DNA of 64,000 bases from Bog-473 sp963807675 (GTDB taxonomy: Bacteria; Actinomycetota; Acidimicrobiia; Acidimicrobiales; RAAP-2), in the NCBI GenBank assembly GCA_963807675.1, contig CAWECP010000006.1:124001-188000 (forward strand). The letters run 5' to 3'. The position numbers and the translations under genes are program-made. Below the pieces are notes generated by a model. That model searched no databases. It was not told where the DNA came from and was given only the letters and a program-made list of their open reading frames with translations. Of this stretch, positions 53,455 to 63,840 are shown piece after piece. Position 1 is the stretch's first letter. Each line of letters begins with the position of its first letter.

Positions 53455-54606
53455 GTGCAGCCTTTCGATCGCATCGATGATCCCGTCAAGCTGCGTCGCC
53501 TCCTCCAGGCGATTCTCATCCTCGACGCCGAGCTGAACCTTCCCGTGGTGCTGCGCCGCATCATTGAGGAAGCCTGCGACCTGGTCGAAGCGGAGTTCGG
53601 GGCACTCGGCGTCTTCACCGAGGACGGGCAGGCACTCGACCAGCTCCTGACCGTGGGCATGAACTTCGAGGCGGAACAGGCCATCGGCCGCGGCGTGCTG
53701 GGCACGCTCATGGCCGACGACAAGCCGCTTCGGCTGGGCAACATCGCCGACAGCCCGGGCAGCTTCGGGTTCCCGGATCCGCATCCGACCGTGACCTCCT
53801 TCCTGGGTGTGCCGATACGGGTGCACGGCGAGGTCTACGGCAACCTCTACCTGACCAACAAGCGACACGCCGAGGAGTTCTCGGAGCATGACGAGGAGCT
53901 CTGTCTGGCGCTCGCCAGCGCCGCGGGAATCGCCATTGAGAACGCACGGCTGCACTCGCTCGTGCGCGATCACGCACTCACCGAGGACCGGGACCGGATT
54001 GCGCGTGACCTGCACGACTCGGTGATCCAACGGCTGTTCGCCATTGGCCTGTCACTGCAGGGGACCGCGCGCCTGGTCGAGCGGCCGGAGGCGGTCATGC
54101 GGATCGGAGAGGCCATCGACAAGCTCGACGAGACGATCCGCCAGCTGCGCAAGGCCATCTTCGACATCGAGCTCACCATCAACAAGGAGGGACTGCACCC
54201 CAAGGTCCTCGACCTGGTGCACGAGCTGCGGCCGTTGCTCGGCCTCCACCCGCAGGTCTCGTTCAGTGGCCCGGTCGACCATGTGGTCACCGGCCAGCTG
54301 GCCGAGGAGGTCCTGGCCGTGCTGCGGGAGGCCCTGACCAACGTCGGCAAGCACGCCAACGCCTCCCAGGTGGTCATCACCGTTGCGGCGGGTGACGAGC
54401 TGCGCGTCGTCGTGGCCGACGACGGCGACGGCATGGGTGGCGTCAGGACCGACGGTCTCGGACTGAAGAACATGCTGCACCGGGCCGAGCGCCTGGGGGG
54501 CGGCATGGAGATCGGCACCTCGAGGGAGGGTGGCACCCGCCTCACCTGGCACGTGCCGCTGGCCGAGGCGGACGAGGTCTTCGGGACGGTGGCACCCGTC
54601 TCCTGA
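53455..54606 (+). CDS. DevS-like GAF-domain sensor histidine kinase
   Basis: 383 residues from GTG 53455. One GAF domain (about 30-165, EFGALGVFTEDGQ, FLGVPIRVHGEVYGNLYLTN), HisKA_3 with phospho-acceptor His187 in RIARDLHDSVIQRLFAIG, and an HATPase domain (REALTNVGKHANAS, VADDGDGMGG). Mycobacterial DevS/DosS have two GAF domains, the first with haem; this one has a single GAF most like the second, so haem binding is uncertain. Soluble. The MFS gene follows 25 bases later. Confidence 0.92.
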   Translation: MQPFDRIDDPVKLRRLLQAILILDAELNLPVVLRRIIEEACDLVEAEFGALGVFTEDGQALDQLLTVGMNFEAEQAIGRGVLGTLMADDKPLRLGNIADSPGSFGFPDPHPTVTSFLGVPIRVHGEVYGNLYLTNKRHAEEFSEHDEELCLALASAAGIAIENARLHSLVRDHALTEDRDRIARDLHDSVIQRLFAIGLSLQGTARLVERPEAVMRIGEAIDKLDETIRQLRKAIFDIELTINKEGLHPKVLDLVHELRPLLGLHPQVSFSGPVDHVVTGQLAEEVLAVLREALTNVGKHANASQVVITVAAGDELRVVVADDGDGMGGVRTDGLGLKNMLHRAERLGGGMEIGTSREGGTRLTWHVPLAEADEVFGTVAPVS

Positions 54607-54631
54607 GACGCCGGAACGAAAGGGGAGGCGC

Positions 54632-56467
54632 ATGACCACCACGGCAGGGGCGGTTCCGGGCCGGCAGGGTCTGGGCCGGGCCCTGTGGAAGCGGCAGCTC
54701 TCGCAGTACCCCAACACATGGCCGCGGCTCGGCTACCTGGCCATCGTCGTCCTGACGACGATCATGCTCTACTACCTCTACTACGTGGAGGGCGCGGTCA
54801 CGCCGCTGCTGCTGCCCTACTACCACATGTCCTTCCAGTTCTTCCTCTACCTGCTGGTCGTGTCCAACGCCATCGGCGCGTTCAGTGCCTTCATCGGTGG
54901 GCTCTCCGACAAAATCGGCCGGGCCAACCTCACCATCTACGGGACATTGCTCGTCGCGCTGATCCAGCTCTTCGCCATCCCGCACATCACCGACAAGTAC
55001 TGGTTCGCCGCGTCCTACTGCGTGATCGGCTTCGTCGAAGGCGTCATTCTCGTCTCTACGCCGGCGCTCATGCGCGATTTCTCCCCGCAGCTCGGACGGG
55101 GCGTCGCCATGGGGTTCTGGGCCCTGGGCCCGACCATGGGAGCGCTCTCGGCCAGCCTGGTGGCGACGCACACCCTCAGCCACTTGGCGCCGTGGCAGGA
55201 CCAGTTCATCATCTCGGGCCTCGTATGCCTCGGCGTCGTGACCATCGCATTCTTCTTCCTGCGTGAACTCTCGCCGCAGTTGCGCGACCAGCTGATGGTC
55301 ACGGAACGCGAACGAGCCCTGGTCGAGGCGCGGGCAATGGGCATCGACGTCCAAAAGGCGACGGCGCGCCCCATTCGCTCCATGTTGAAGATCGACCTCA
55401 TCACGTCGTCAATCGCCATCTCGGTGTTCCTGCTCTTCTACTACGCCTCGGTCAGCGTGCTCACCATCTACTGGGTCGTCGTCTTCAACCGCTCGACGCC
55501 GGACGCCAACGGCATCAACGTGTGGCTGGCCGCCTCCCTTTCCGCGGGCCTCGTCGTGGCGGGGGTGCTCTCCGACTGGGCACGCGTGCGCAAGCCCTTC
55601 ATGCTGGTGGGGGCGATCTGCGCAATCGTGATGATGTGGTTCATGATCGAGCAGACGAAGCATCCCCACACCGGGTACTACGCCAACGTGATCGTGATCG
55701 TGCTCCTCGCCCTCTCGATCTCGTTGGCCTACGCGCCGTGGATGGCCAACTACACCGAACAGGTCGAGGCGCACAATCCCGCGCTCACCGCCTCGGGTCT
55801 GGCCATCTGGGGTTGGATCCTCCGCATCACCGTGGCACTGTCGTTCCTGGTGCTGCCCTACGTGATCACCACTTCCACCGTCCTCGTGGACAACCAGACC
55901 GCGGCGACCGCGTTGCAGGCGATCAAGGCCGCCGAACCCTACGCCCCGACGACGTCACCGGCCGCCTGCAACCCGACCCCGGCCCCCGCGTCGGTGATCA
56001 GCGGGCTGCAGGCCACGAAGGAGGCCGGGCCGCAGACGTTGGCCACGGTCCTCGCCGCCTGCAACTCAACGCACAGCCTCGCCCAGGCGTTGACCGCCGC
56101 CGGCGGCTTGTCGAACCCCCAGGTCCAGGGTCTGCTCGCTTACTCCCCGCTCGCCACGGAGATCCAGAACGGCCAGCCAGTGAGCCAGGCCGAGATCGCG
56201 TCCAAGGTCGGCGTGCACTCGCAGAACCTGGCCAGCCTCCTCATCGCCGAGCAGAAGCTGGTGCCGGCTCAAAAGACGTCGCCCGGGGAGTGGAGGCGCT
56301 GGTGGACTGTGTGCCTCATCGGCATGGCGGTGTTCGGGGTTCTGGTCTTCACCATGCGGGGCCGCTGGAGCCCGCGTGCGGCCAAGCGCGACTTCGACGA
56401 CCACGAGCGCATGGTCACCGAGGAGTTGGCGAAGCTGGTCCAGGAGCAGCCGGCTGCCGTCACCTGA
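54632..56467 (+). CDS. MFS transporter with a large insert before the last helix
   Basis: 611 residues from ATG 54632 with GGGGAGG upstream. About 12 membrane helices; the MFS loop motif appears as GGLSDKIGRANL. A cytoplasmic loop rich in charged residues separates the halves. Between helices 11 and 12 (about residues 425-565) is an Ala/Thr/Pro-rich region with two Cys (PAACNP, LAACNS), unusual for the family. The same-strand position after the histidine kinase suggests regulation by that system. Substrate unknown; the closest families carry organic anions. Confidence 0.88.
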   Translation: MTTTAGAVPGRQGLGRALWKRQLSQYPNTWPRLGYLAIVVLTTIMLYYLYYVEGAVTPLLLPYYHMSFQFFLYLLVVSNAIGAFSAFIGGLSDKIGRANLTIYGTLLVALIQLFAIPHITDKYWFAASYCVIGFVEGVILVSTPALMRDFSPQLGRGVAMGFWALGPTMGALSASLVATHTLSHLAPWQDQFIISGLVCLGVVTIAFFFLRELSPQLRDQLMVTERERALVEARAMGIDVQKATARPIRSMLKIDLITSSIAISVFLLFYYASVSVLTIYWVVVFNRSTPDANGINVWLAASLSAGLVVAGVLSDWARVRKPFMLVGAICAIVMMWFMIEQTKHPHTGYYANVIVIVLLALSISLAYAPWMANYTEQVEAHNPALTASGLAIWGWILRITVALSFLVLPYVITTSTVLVDNQTAATALQAIKAAEPYAPTTSPAACNPTPAPASVISGLQATKEAGPQTLATVLAACNSTHSLAQALTAAGGLSNPQVQGLLAYSPLATEIQNGQPVSQAEIASKVGVHSQNLASLLIAEQKLVPAQKTSPGEWRRWWTVCLIGMAVFGVLVFTMRGRWSPRAAKRDFDDHERMVTEELAKLVQEQPAAVT

Positions 56468-56514
56468 CCCACCCGCCCCACCGGACACCGACCCCTCCGT
56501 GGCAGGATCGGGGC

Positions 56515-57998
56515 ATGCGAGAGCTCGAGCACTGGGTGGGCGGTAAGTCGGTCGCGGGGACGTCGGGGCGCCAGGGGCCGGTGTTCGACCCGGCCCGGGG
56601 CGTCCAAACGGCAGCGGTGCCGCTGGCCTCGGTGGACGAGGTGCGCGACGCGGTCGACACGGCGGGCGAGGCCGCCGCCGAATGGGGCGTCGGGGTCGCT
56701 CAGCGCCCGCGCCGCCGTCCTCTTCCGCCTGCGCGACCTGGTCAGCCGGGCCTCGGCCGACCTGGCGGCCGCCGTCACGGCCGAGCACGGAAAGGTGCTG
56801 AGCGACGCCGCCGGCGAGGTGGCTCGGGGGCTCGAGAACATCGAGTTCGCCTGCGGTATCCCGCACCTCTTGAAGGGGTCGCATTCGACCGAGGTGTCCT
56901 CCGGCGTGGACGTCCACACCGTGCTCGAGCCGCTGGGCGTCGTCACCGGCATCACGCCGTTCAACTTTCCGGTGATGGTCCCGCTCTGGATGCTGGCCAA
57001 CGCCATCGCCTGCGGCAACGCGTTCGTGCTCAAGCCCTCGGAGCGGGACCCGTCGCCGTCGCTCCTCCTGGCCGAGCTGGCCAGGGAGGCCGGCGTTCCT
57101 GACGGGGTGCTGAACGTGGTCCACGGTGACGCCGTCGCGGTGGACGCGCTGCTGACCGACCCGGGCGTGGCCGCCGTCTCCTTTGTCGGGAGCACACCCA
57201 TTGCGCGGCACGTCTACGAGACAGGGGCGCGCCACGGCAAGCGCGTCCAGGCGCTCGGCGGGGCCAAGAACCACATGGTCGTCCTGCCCGACGCGGACGT
57301 CGCCGCCGCGGCCGACGCGGCCATCTCCGCCGGCTACGGCTCTGCGGGGGAGCGCTGCATGGCCATTTCGGTGGTCGTCGCCGTCGGCGCGGTGGCCGAT
57401 CCACTGGTGGCCGCCATCGCCGAGCGGGTGCCGTCGATCGTCGTCGGCCCCGGCGACGACCCGGAATCGCAGATGGGACCGCTCGTCACCGCCGCGCATC
57501 GGGACCGCGTGCGCGCCTACGTCGACGGGGCCGAGGCGGAGGGGGCGCAGCTGGTGGTGGACGGCCGGGGGGACTGGCCCGAGGGCTTCTTCCTCGGCTG
57601 CTCGCTGCTCGATCGATGTGCGGCCCGGCATGCGGGTCGTACGACGACGAGATCTTCGGGCCCGTCCTCAGCGTCGTGCGCGTCGACACCTTCGAGGAGG
57701 CGGTCGACCTGGTCAACGCCAACCCGTACGGCAACGGCACGGCCCTCTTCACCCGGGATGGTGGCGCGGCCCGGCGTTTCAGCGCGACATCGCAGCGGGC
57801 ATGGTCGGGATCAACGTGGCCATCCCCGTGCCGGTCGGATTCCATTCCTTCGGCGGGTGGAAGTCATCCCTCTTCGGCGACAGCGCCATGTACGGCCCCG
57901 AGGGAATCCGCTTCTACACCCGGCCCAAGGTCGTCACCACCCGCTGGCCCGATCCGGCGACGAGCGAGATCGACCTGGGTTTTCCCCGCACCCGCTGA
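56515..57998 (+). CDS. mmsA: Methylmalonate-semialdehyde dehydrogenase-like enzyme (several frameshifts)
   Basis: NAD-dependent, CoA-acylating aldehyde dehydrogenase of valine and inositol breakdown. The protein is complete only if read across frames: HWVGGKSVAGTSGRQGPVFD in the first, LENIEFACGIPHLLKG, GVVTGITPFNFPVMVPLWML and GGAKNHMVVLPDAD with the catalytic Cys in GSAGERCMAIS in the second, then DVRPGM, YDDEIFGPVLSVVRV, and QRDIAAGMVGINV to FGGWKSSLFGD. Shifts lie near 56693, 57613, 57640 and 57780; the last is one C missing from a short run. About 494 residues when corrected. Either an error-rich stretch or a decaying gene. Confidence 0.75.
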
Positions 57999-58072
57999 GC
58001 CGCCCCATCCCTGCCGGGACCACACCCGTAAGAACAGGCCGTAGGGTGGCACCGTTACCGAACTGGGGAGGC

Positions 58073-59240
58073 ATGATGGCCTTGCACTCGATGGGCTCCG
58101 GGTCGTCGACGCCGACACCCACCTGACCGAGGCCCACGACCTGTGGACGAGGCGCGCTCCGGCCAAGTACGCCGACCGGGTCCCGCACGTCGAGGAGATC
58201 GACGGCCGTCCCATGTGGATCGTCGACGGCGCCGAGCTCGGCTTCGCCGGCGGCGGCGGCGTCATCGACCGCGAGGGGGGCAAGGGTCGCGCCCTCGAGG
58301 CGCTCTACGAGTGGACGATCGACAGAATCCACGCCGGGGCGTACGACCCCAAGGCGCGCATTGAGGTGATGGACGACTCCGGCATCTATGCCCAGGTGTG
58401 CTTCCCGAACTCCATCGGGTTGGGCGGCCAGGGCATTTCCGACGTGGTCAAGGACCCCGAGCTGCGCCTGCTGTGCGTGCAGATCTACAACGACGCCATG
58501 GCCGAGGTGCAGGCCGACTCGGGCAACCGCCTCCTGCCCATGCCGGTGCTGCCGGCCTGGGACCCGCAGGAAAGCGTCCGCGAGGCGGAGCGGGTGGCGG
58601 GGATCGGCCTGCGTGGCGTGAACATGACGTCGGACACCCAGGACCTGGGCGCGCCCGACTTGGCCAACCGGGCCTGGGATCCGGTGTGGGAGGTGTGCGC
58701 CGACCTGCAGCTGCCGGTGCACTTCCACATCGGCGCCAGCCTGACCACCATGACCTACTTCGGCACGTACCCGTGGGAGTCACAGGACGAGGACACGAAA
58801 CTGGCCATCGGGGGGACACTCCTGTTCATCGGGAACGCCCGGGTGGTGACCAACATCATTCTGAGCGGCCTGCTCGACCGGCACCCCACGCTGAAGATGG
58901 TCTCCGTCGAGAGCGGGGTGGGCTGGATCCCCTTCATCCTCGAGGCGCTCGACTACGAGATGTCCGAGAACGCGCCCAAGCAGCTGGACCAGCTCTCGAT
59001 GCTCCCGTCGGAATACTTCCGCCGCAACCTCTACGCCACCTTCTGGTTCGAGAAGAACAACGTGCCGGCCCTCATCGAGGCCGTCGGGGAGGACAACGTC
59101 CTGTTCGAGACGGATTTCCGCATCCCACCTGCCTCTATCCCAAGCCGCTCGAGACCGTGGCCGACAAGATGTCGACGTTGACCCCCGCCGTGCAGCGCAA
59201 GGTGCTGGGGGAGAACGCGGCCGCGCTGTACCGGCTCTGA
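58073..59240 (+). CDS. Amidohydrolase family 2, paralogue (frameshifted)
   Basis: Same family as the gene at 862-2055. GGGGAGG precedes ATG 58073/58076, but the body (VVDADTHLTEAHDLW onwards) is in another frame, so a base is misplaced near 58090. A second shift at 59126-59130 (TTCCG where TTCCCG restores ETDFPHPTCLYP) separates the C terminus GENAAALYRL. HIGASL carries the barrel His, and VESGVGWIPFILEALDY the SEGG-like region. About 388 residues. It follows the dehydrogenase after 74 bases. Substrate unknown. Confidence 0.8.
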
Positions 59241-59416
59241 GCACGGCTGGACCGGTACCTCCCCGGCGGCTCAGGGGCGGACCGTCGGGGGGACGGCAAG
59301 ATCCCTGCCGGTCGACCGTTCTCCGCGCGGAGGGCTGGTGTCTCGCGGGCACGGTAGGTGGCCGCGTGGGCCCACCCGGGCTCTGCGAGAGGCCCGAGGA
59401 ATTGGCGGGAGGTGAG

Positions 59417-60349
59417 GTGGCGAACCTGTTCAGACTGCGGCGAGCTTCGGGACCGTCGGCACCCGACCCCGAGGGCGCCGCTGACGCCGACGACGGAGCC
59501 ACCGACGCCGAGGTGAGCGAGACCGAGCCGCCGGAGCCCGAACCGCAAGGGCTGGACGTGACGGGGCTCCTGGTGGCCGTAGCCGAGCCGGTGGTGCCGG
59601 TGCGCGACGAGGGAGACCGAGTGGCGCTGTCCGGCGATCCGGACACCGAGGTGACGGCGCCCGAGGCGGAGGGCCAGTCGCTCGAGATGGAGAGCCTCCT
59701 CAAGGGGCTGGCGCCTTCGGGCGCCGGTCACGACGCAGCGCCAGAGCCCAGCCCGACCGAGCCGGACACGTGGTGGCGCATCGACCGGGCGGGCTACCTG
59801 TTCCCCCGGGCCGAGTTGCCGAACGAGCCTCTGGCCGCGGTGGCCCGTTCGGCCACGGCGGGGCTCGGCGCACTGGTGGCCAGCCCGCTGAGCGTCCACG
59901 AGTACGCCGAGGACTTCGTCGCCGGAACCGTCAGCCTGATCGTCCGCGACGACTCGTCGGACTACGCCTGGCGCATCGATGCCGAGTGGACCGACTCGGA
60001 CGGCCGCGTCGAGCTGCTCGAGGCCCTCGCCGCCATGTTCGGCGAGCCGGCGCCCATCGTCGGGCTGCGCCGCCTGCGCGCCCGGGGCGACATCCGCGGC
60101 GGCGTCGCCCAGACCCCGACGCTGCATCTGTCCGCCCCGAACGTCGGTGGGCCCGAGCCGGACTGGGAGCGCGTGCTGGCGTCGGTCGCGCCCGGTGTCC
60201 GCTTCGAGTTGAACGAAGGCGGCGTCAGCTACCGCGCTGTGCGGATCCACGGCGTGGCGGTCGCCTGTGCCGTCGACAACGAGGAGGCACTGGCCCGGGT
60301 CGACCGCTGGCTGGGGCGTCTCCTCGCCGCGGCCGCCGACGTGAGCTGA
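59417..60349 (+). CDS. Uncharacterised acidic protein
   Basis: 310 residues from GTG 59417, with GGGAGGTGAG upstream. The N-terminal third is acidic and low-complexity (DPEGAADADDGATDAEVSE). The C-terminal 190 residues look folded: TWWRIDRAGYLFPRAELPNE, then SLIVRDDSSDYAWRIDAEW and VACAVDNEEALARVDRWL. No motif or membrane helix recognised. The preceding divergent gap to the amidohydrolase is 176 bases. Probably specific to close relatives. Confidence 0.7.
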   Translation: MANLFRLRRASGPSAPDPEGAADADDGATDAEVSETEPPEPEPQGLDVTGLLVAVAEPVVPVRDEGDRVALSGDPDTEVTAPEAEGQSLEMESLLKGLAPSGAGHDAAPEPSPTEPDTWWRIDRAGYLFPRAELPNEPLAAVARSATAGLGALVASPLSVHEYAEDFVAGTVSLIVRDDSSDYAWRIDAEWTDSDGRVELLEALAAMFGEPAPIVGLRRLRARGDIRGGVAQTPTLHLSAPNVGGPEPDWERVLASVAPGVRFELNEGGVSYRAVRIHGVAVACAVDNEEALARVDRWLGRLLAAAADVS

Positions 60350-60388
60350 GCGACACCACCGCCGAGCCGGGGGCCATAGCCTCCAACT

Positions 60389-60715
60389 GTGCGGACGGTC
60401 CTCGCCTCACCGCTGCTGGAGGTGGCGGTCGGCTCCGACCCCCGGACGATCTCGTTCGGTGGCCCGGACCTCGTCCAGGCCGAGCCGCTACGCTTCCTGA
60501 CCGAGGGGCGCTGGCCGGCCGGTCCGCTCCCGCCGCCCGACGACGACCCTGGCCCCGGCGGCGGCTGGCGCCACGCCGGCCGGGCCCTGGGCGCGGTCGA
60601 GGTGGCGGTGAACCTGGCGGAGATCCCCGTTTACCTCCGGGCCGGCGCCACCCTCCCGCTGCTGCCCGACCACGTCCGGTCGCTGAGCCCCTACGCCGGC
60701 ACGGCGGGAGTCTGA
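60389..60715 (+). CDS. Hypothetical protein, possible glycosidase C-terminal remnant
   Basis: 108 residues from GTG 60389. The segment IPVYLRAGATLPLLPDHV resembles the 'vRAGaxlPL.p' stretch after the barrel of family 31 glycosidases, but there is no catalytic domain, so this may be a relic or chance similarity. Pro/Gly-rich middle. Followed by the tRNA gene on the other strand. Confidence 0.35.
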   Translation: MRTVLASPLLEVAVGSDPRTISFGGPDLVQAEPLRFLTEGRWPAGPLPPPDDDPGPGGGWRHAGRALGAVEVAVNLAEIPVYLRAGATLPLLPDHVRSLSPYAGTAGV

Positions 60716-60808
60716 CGTCGGGCCGCCCGACTGCTTCGGACGGGTCACGGGTGCAGGGAGCGACGTCGCGGACCACGGGCATGCATTGGGCGCCGTCCCC
60801 CAGTCCAG

Positions 60809-60892
<84 letters not shown>

Positions 60893-61013
60893 GAGCGACC
60901 GGGCAACAGTAGTCGCTGCACCGGACCGCTCCGTCTGCCGAGGCCTAGGTGACCAGGTCAGACGCCCGGCGAATCCCTGGGTAGGGCACCGGCCCGGTAA
61001 TCTCTGGGAGACC

Positions 61014-61671
61014 ATGGGACTCCAGCAGTTTGAGGAGCGCCTCGAGCGTCTGGTGGAGGGAACGTTGGCCAAGCCATTTCGAAGCAACCTCCAGCCGGTC
61101 GAAATCGGCCGGAGGCTGACGCGCGAGATGGACCTGCACCGGCGGGTGGGCGTGCGGGGCCTCATCGCGCCCAATGCCTTCGCCGTGACCCTCTCGCCGG
61201 CCGACGTGAGCCGCTTCGCCAACTTCATCGACGCCCTGTCGCGCGAGCTCTCCGACGCCGCCCGGGAGCACGCCCGGATCGAGGGGTACTCGTTCGTCGG
61301 GCCGGTCGAGGTGGAGATCTTCGAGGGCTCCAGCCTCAAGGCGGGGCGGTTCACCGTCACGGCCGAGGTGCGCGAGAGCGAGGACGGGGGGTTCCTGGCC
61401 GAGCTCGTCCTGCCCGACGGTCGGCGGGTGAGCGGTGGGCTCCGAGCCGCTGGTCATCGGCCGCCTGCCCGAGTGTGACGTCGTGCTGCCGGACTCCAAC
61501 GTGAGCCGGCGCCATGCCGAGCTGCGGCGCAAGGGTGACGGCGTGTTCGTCACCGATCTCGGGTCCACCAACGGCACCAGGGTCAACGGCACCCCGGTCC
61601 GGGAACAGCTCCTCGCCAGCGGGGACGAGGTCAGCGTGGGGTCGACGAGACTCATCTTCGAAATGTCGTGA
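61014..61671 (+). CDS. fhaA: FhaA-like protein: DUF3662 plus FHA domain (frameshifted in this sequence)
   Basis: 61014 to about 61434 encodes the DUF3662 domain (MGLQQFEERLERLVEGTLAK, VYPNAFAVTLSP-like IAPNAFAVTLSP). From 61435 another frame encodes the FHA domain: VIGRLPECDVVLPDSNVSRR, then DLGSTNGTRVNG. One extra G near 61430-61440 joins them; the body is about 218 residues. FHA binds phospho-threonine; in mycobacteria FhaA links PknB signalling to MurJ and cell-wall synthesis. The stop overlaps fhaB (GTGA). Confidence 0.85.
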
Positions 61672-62198
61672 CCGCACCGAGCGCGGTGGCGGTCCTGCTC
61701 GCCACGCAGAACCTGAACGCGGTCCTGCGGATCATGCAATGGGGTGTCATCGCGCTGATCTTCCTCTTCTTCCTCCGCGTCATCCGCGCCGTCTGGGTCG
61801 AGATGAGCCCCGCCACCGTCCGCAAGCCGCGGTCGGACCGCCGGCAGGAGAAGCGCGAGCAGCAGGCCGCGGCGCGCCCGGCCGGCCAACCGGCGCCCCG
61901 GCGCCGCCAGCTGTACCTCAAGGTGGTCCAGCCAGACGCCCACGCCGGCCGCACCTACGACCTCGACGACGAGCTGACCATCGGGCGCTCGCCCGGCTGC
62001 GGGGTCGCCATGCCCGAGGACATCTACACCTCGACGCTGCACGCCCGGCTCTTCCGCCGCAACGACCAGCTCTGGGTGGAGGACCTCGGCTCGACCAACG
62101 GCACGTTCGTCAACTCCGAGCAGATCAAGCAGGCGGTGCGGCTGGGCAAGGGCGACCTGCTGCAGATCGGCTCGACGGTCTTCGAGGTCTCCCGGTGA
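61668..62198 (+). CDS. fhaB: FhaB-like membrane FHA protein
   Basis: 176 residues from GTG 61668. One N-terminal membrane helix (VLRIMQWGVIALIFLFFLRVI), a basic linker, and a C-terminal FHA domain with TIGRSPGCGVAMPEDIYTST and DLGSTNGTFVNSEQI, intact Arg, Ser and Asn positions. In mycobacteria FhaB (FipA) is a phospho-protein partner near the divisome. It overlaps both neighbours by four bases. Confidence 0.93.
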   Translation: MTAPSAVAVLLATQNLNAVLRIMQWGVIALIFLFFLRVIRAVWVEMSPATVRKPRSDRRQEKREQQAAARPAGQPAPRRRQLYLKVVQPDAHAGRTYDLDDELTIGRSPGCGVAMPEDIYTSTLHARLFRRNDQLWVEDLGSTNGTFVNSEQIKQAVRLGKGDLLQIGSTVFEVSR

Positions 62199-63787
62199 CC
62201 GTGCTGCGGTCGGGGTCGGCCACCGACGTCGGGCGCGTCCGCACCGTCAACCAGGACATGCCGCTCGAGCGGCCCAACCTCTACGCCGTGGCCGACGGCA
62301 TGGGCGGCCACGTCGGCGGCGAGGTGGCGGCCCGGGTCGCCGTCGAGACGCTCGACCAGGCCTTCGAGCGGACGCCCACCGTCGACGGCCTGCGGGAGGC
62401 CTTCTCGGAGGCGAACAGCGCCGTCTGGCACGAGAGCCAGTCCAACCTCGACCTGCGTGGCATGGGGACCACCCTGACCGCCATGGCGCTGGTCGGCGGG
62501 ACCGACGGCCGGGACGTGCTGGCGCTGGCCAACGTCGGCGACTCGCGCGCCTACGTCTTCTCCGAGGGCGAGGTGCTCCAGGTCACCGACGACCACAGCC
62601 TGGCCGAGGAGCGGATGCGCCAGGGCGAGATGACCGAGGAGGAGGCGGCCGTCCACCCCCAGCGCCACATCCTCACCCGCGCCCTCGGCGTGTCCTCCGA
62701 GGTGGAGACCGACATGTGGGAGCTCGAACTGCGCACCGGCGACCGGCGTGCTGCTCTGCTCCGACGGGCTGTCCAACGAGGTGGGCACCGACGAGATGGC
62801 CGACATCCTGGCGCGGTCGACGATCCCGAGGAGGCGGCACACCGGCTGGTCGACGTGGCCAACGAGCACGGCGGCGCCGACAACATCACCGTGGTCGTCG
62901 TCGACGTGCAGGTGGGGGAGGAGGGCAACGGCAGCCGTCCGAGGTCACGCCGCTGGCCGTCCGCCGCAGCCGCGGGCGCTGTGCCGGCGGCGGACGGCGC
63001 CGCAGCGAGGGTGACGGCCCGGGCGAGGCGACCGGCACCGGCCCAGCCGCCGACTGGCAGCCACGTCGCTGCTGGCGACCGCGGTCCGCGACGATGAGAC
63101 CCGACCGTACCGGCCCGCCGACACGCTCGCCCCGGGCGCCCGGCTCGGCTTCGGCGACGACCAGGACCACGCTGACCCTCGCCGAGGCGGGCCCCGCAAG
63201 CGACGAGTTCTTCCTCGGCCACCGCGGCCTCCGTGCCGGTGGCCCGCTCGACCACCCGGGTGCCGCCCGCCCGCCGCCCGCGGCGCCGACAGGCCCCGGA
63301 GAAGGAGAGCCGCGGCGCCCGCCGCCGGCGGATGGGGATCCCGCGGCGGATCACACTGCGAGTCGATCGGATTCGTCCTCTTGGTGGCGGCGGTCCCGGT
63401 CGCCGCCTACTTCGTGCTCGTGGTACGCCTACGACAACTGGATCGTGACGGTGCAGGGCAACCAGATCGTGGTGAAGCAGGGCCAGCCGGGCGGCGTGCT
63501 GTGGTTCCACCCCAAGGTGGTGGACCGCACCGGTGCTCACGACGAGCCAGATCCTCCCGCTGGCGGTCCCGTGCGAGGCCGGCGTCCAGGAGTCGCTCGC
63601 TGCCGACGCCAAGAGCTACGTGCGCAACCTCGTACGACGACCACGACCACGACCACCACCACGACGACGACCACGACCCACGACGACCACGACGACGCCC
63701 TCCACCCTTCCCGGCCCCCCGACCACCGCGCCCCGACCACGACCGCCCGACGACGACCACGACCGACGTCGGCAGCGCATCCCGTGA
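62195..63787 (+). CDS. pstP: PP2C-type Ser/Thr phosphatase, PstP-like (several frameshifts)
   Basis: Dephosphorylates the kinase and its targets. GTG 62195 overlaps the fhaB stop. The PP2C domain has NQDMPL, VADGMGGHVGGEVA, NVGDSRAY and, across shifts near 62744 and 62830, LLCSDGLSNEVGTDEM and GGADNITVVVVDV. Farther on, other frames give the membrane helix IGFVLLVAAVPVAAYFVL (about 63366-63420) and the outer domain WYAYDNWIVTVQGNQ, VVKQGQPGGVLWFHP, SLAADAKSYVRNL. The tail is Thr/Pro-rich and may end at 63828 in another frame. At least five shifts; order and content otherwise match PstP. Confidence 0.8.
63634..63700. repeat. ACG/ACC triplet-rich low-complexity stretch
   Basis: Simple-sequence run of ACG and ACC triplets. 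In one frame it reads as about 15 consecutive threonines, in others as Arg-Pro or Asp-His-Asp. It is the likely Thr-rich end of the PstP-like protein and is prone to sequencing slips. Confidence 0.8.
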
Positions 63788-63840
63788 GCGGCGTCTCCAA
63801 TCCCCGTCGTCGAAGGCGCCCAGCGTAGGCTCAGGGCGCC

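Noticed and set aside
60389..60715. Active glycosidase
   Set aside because: Only a short tail-like resemblance; no catalytic region is present, so it is listed as hypothetical.
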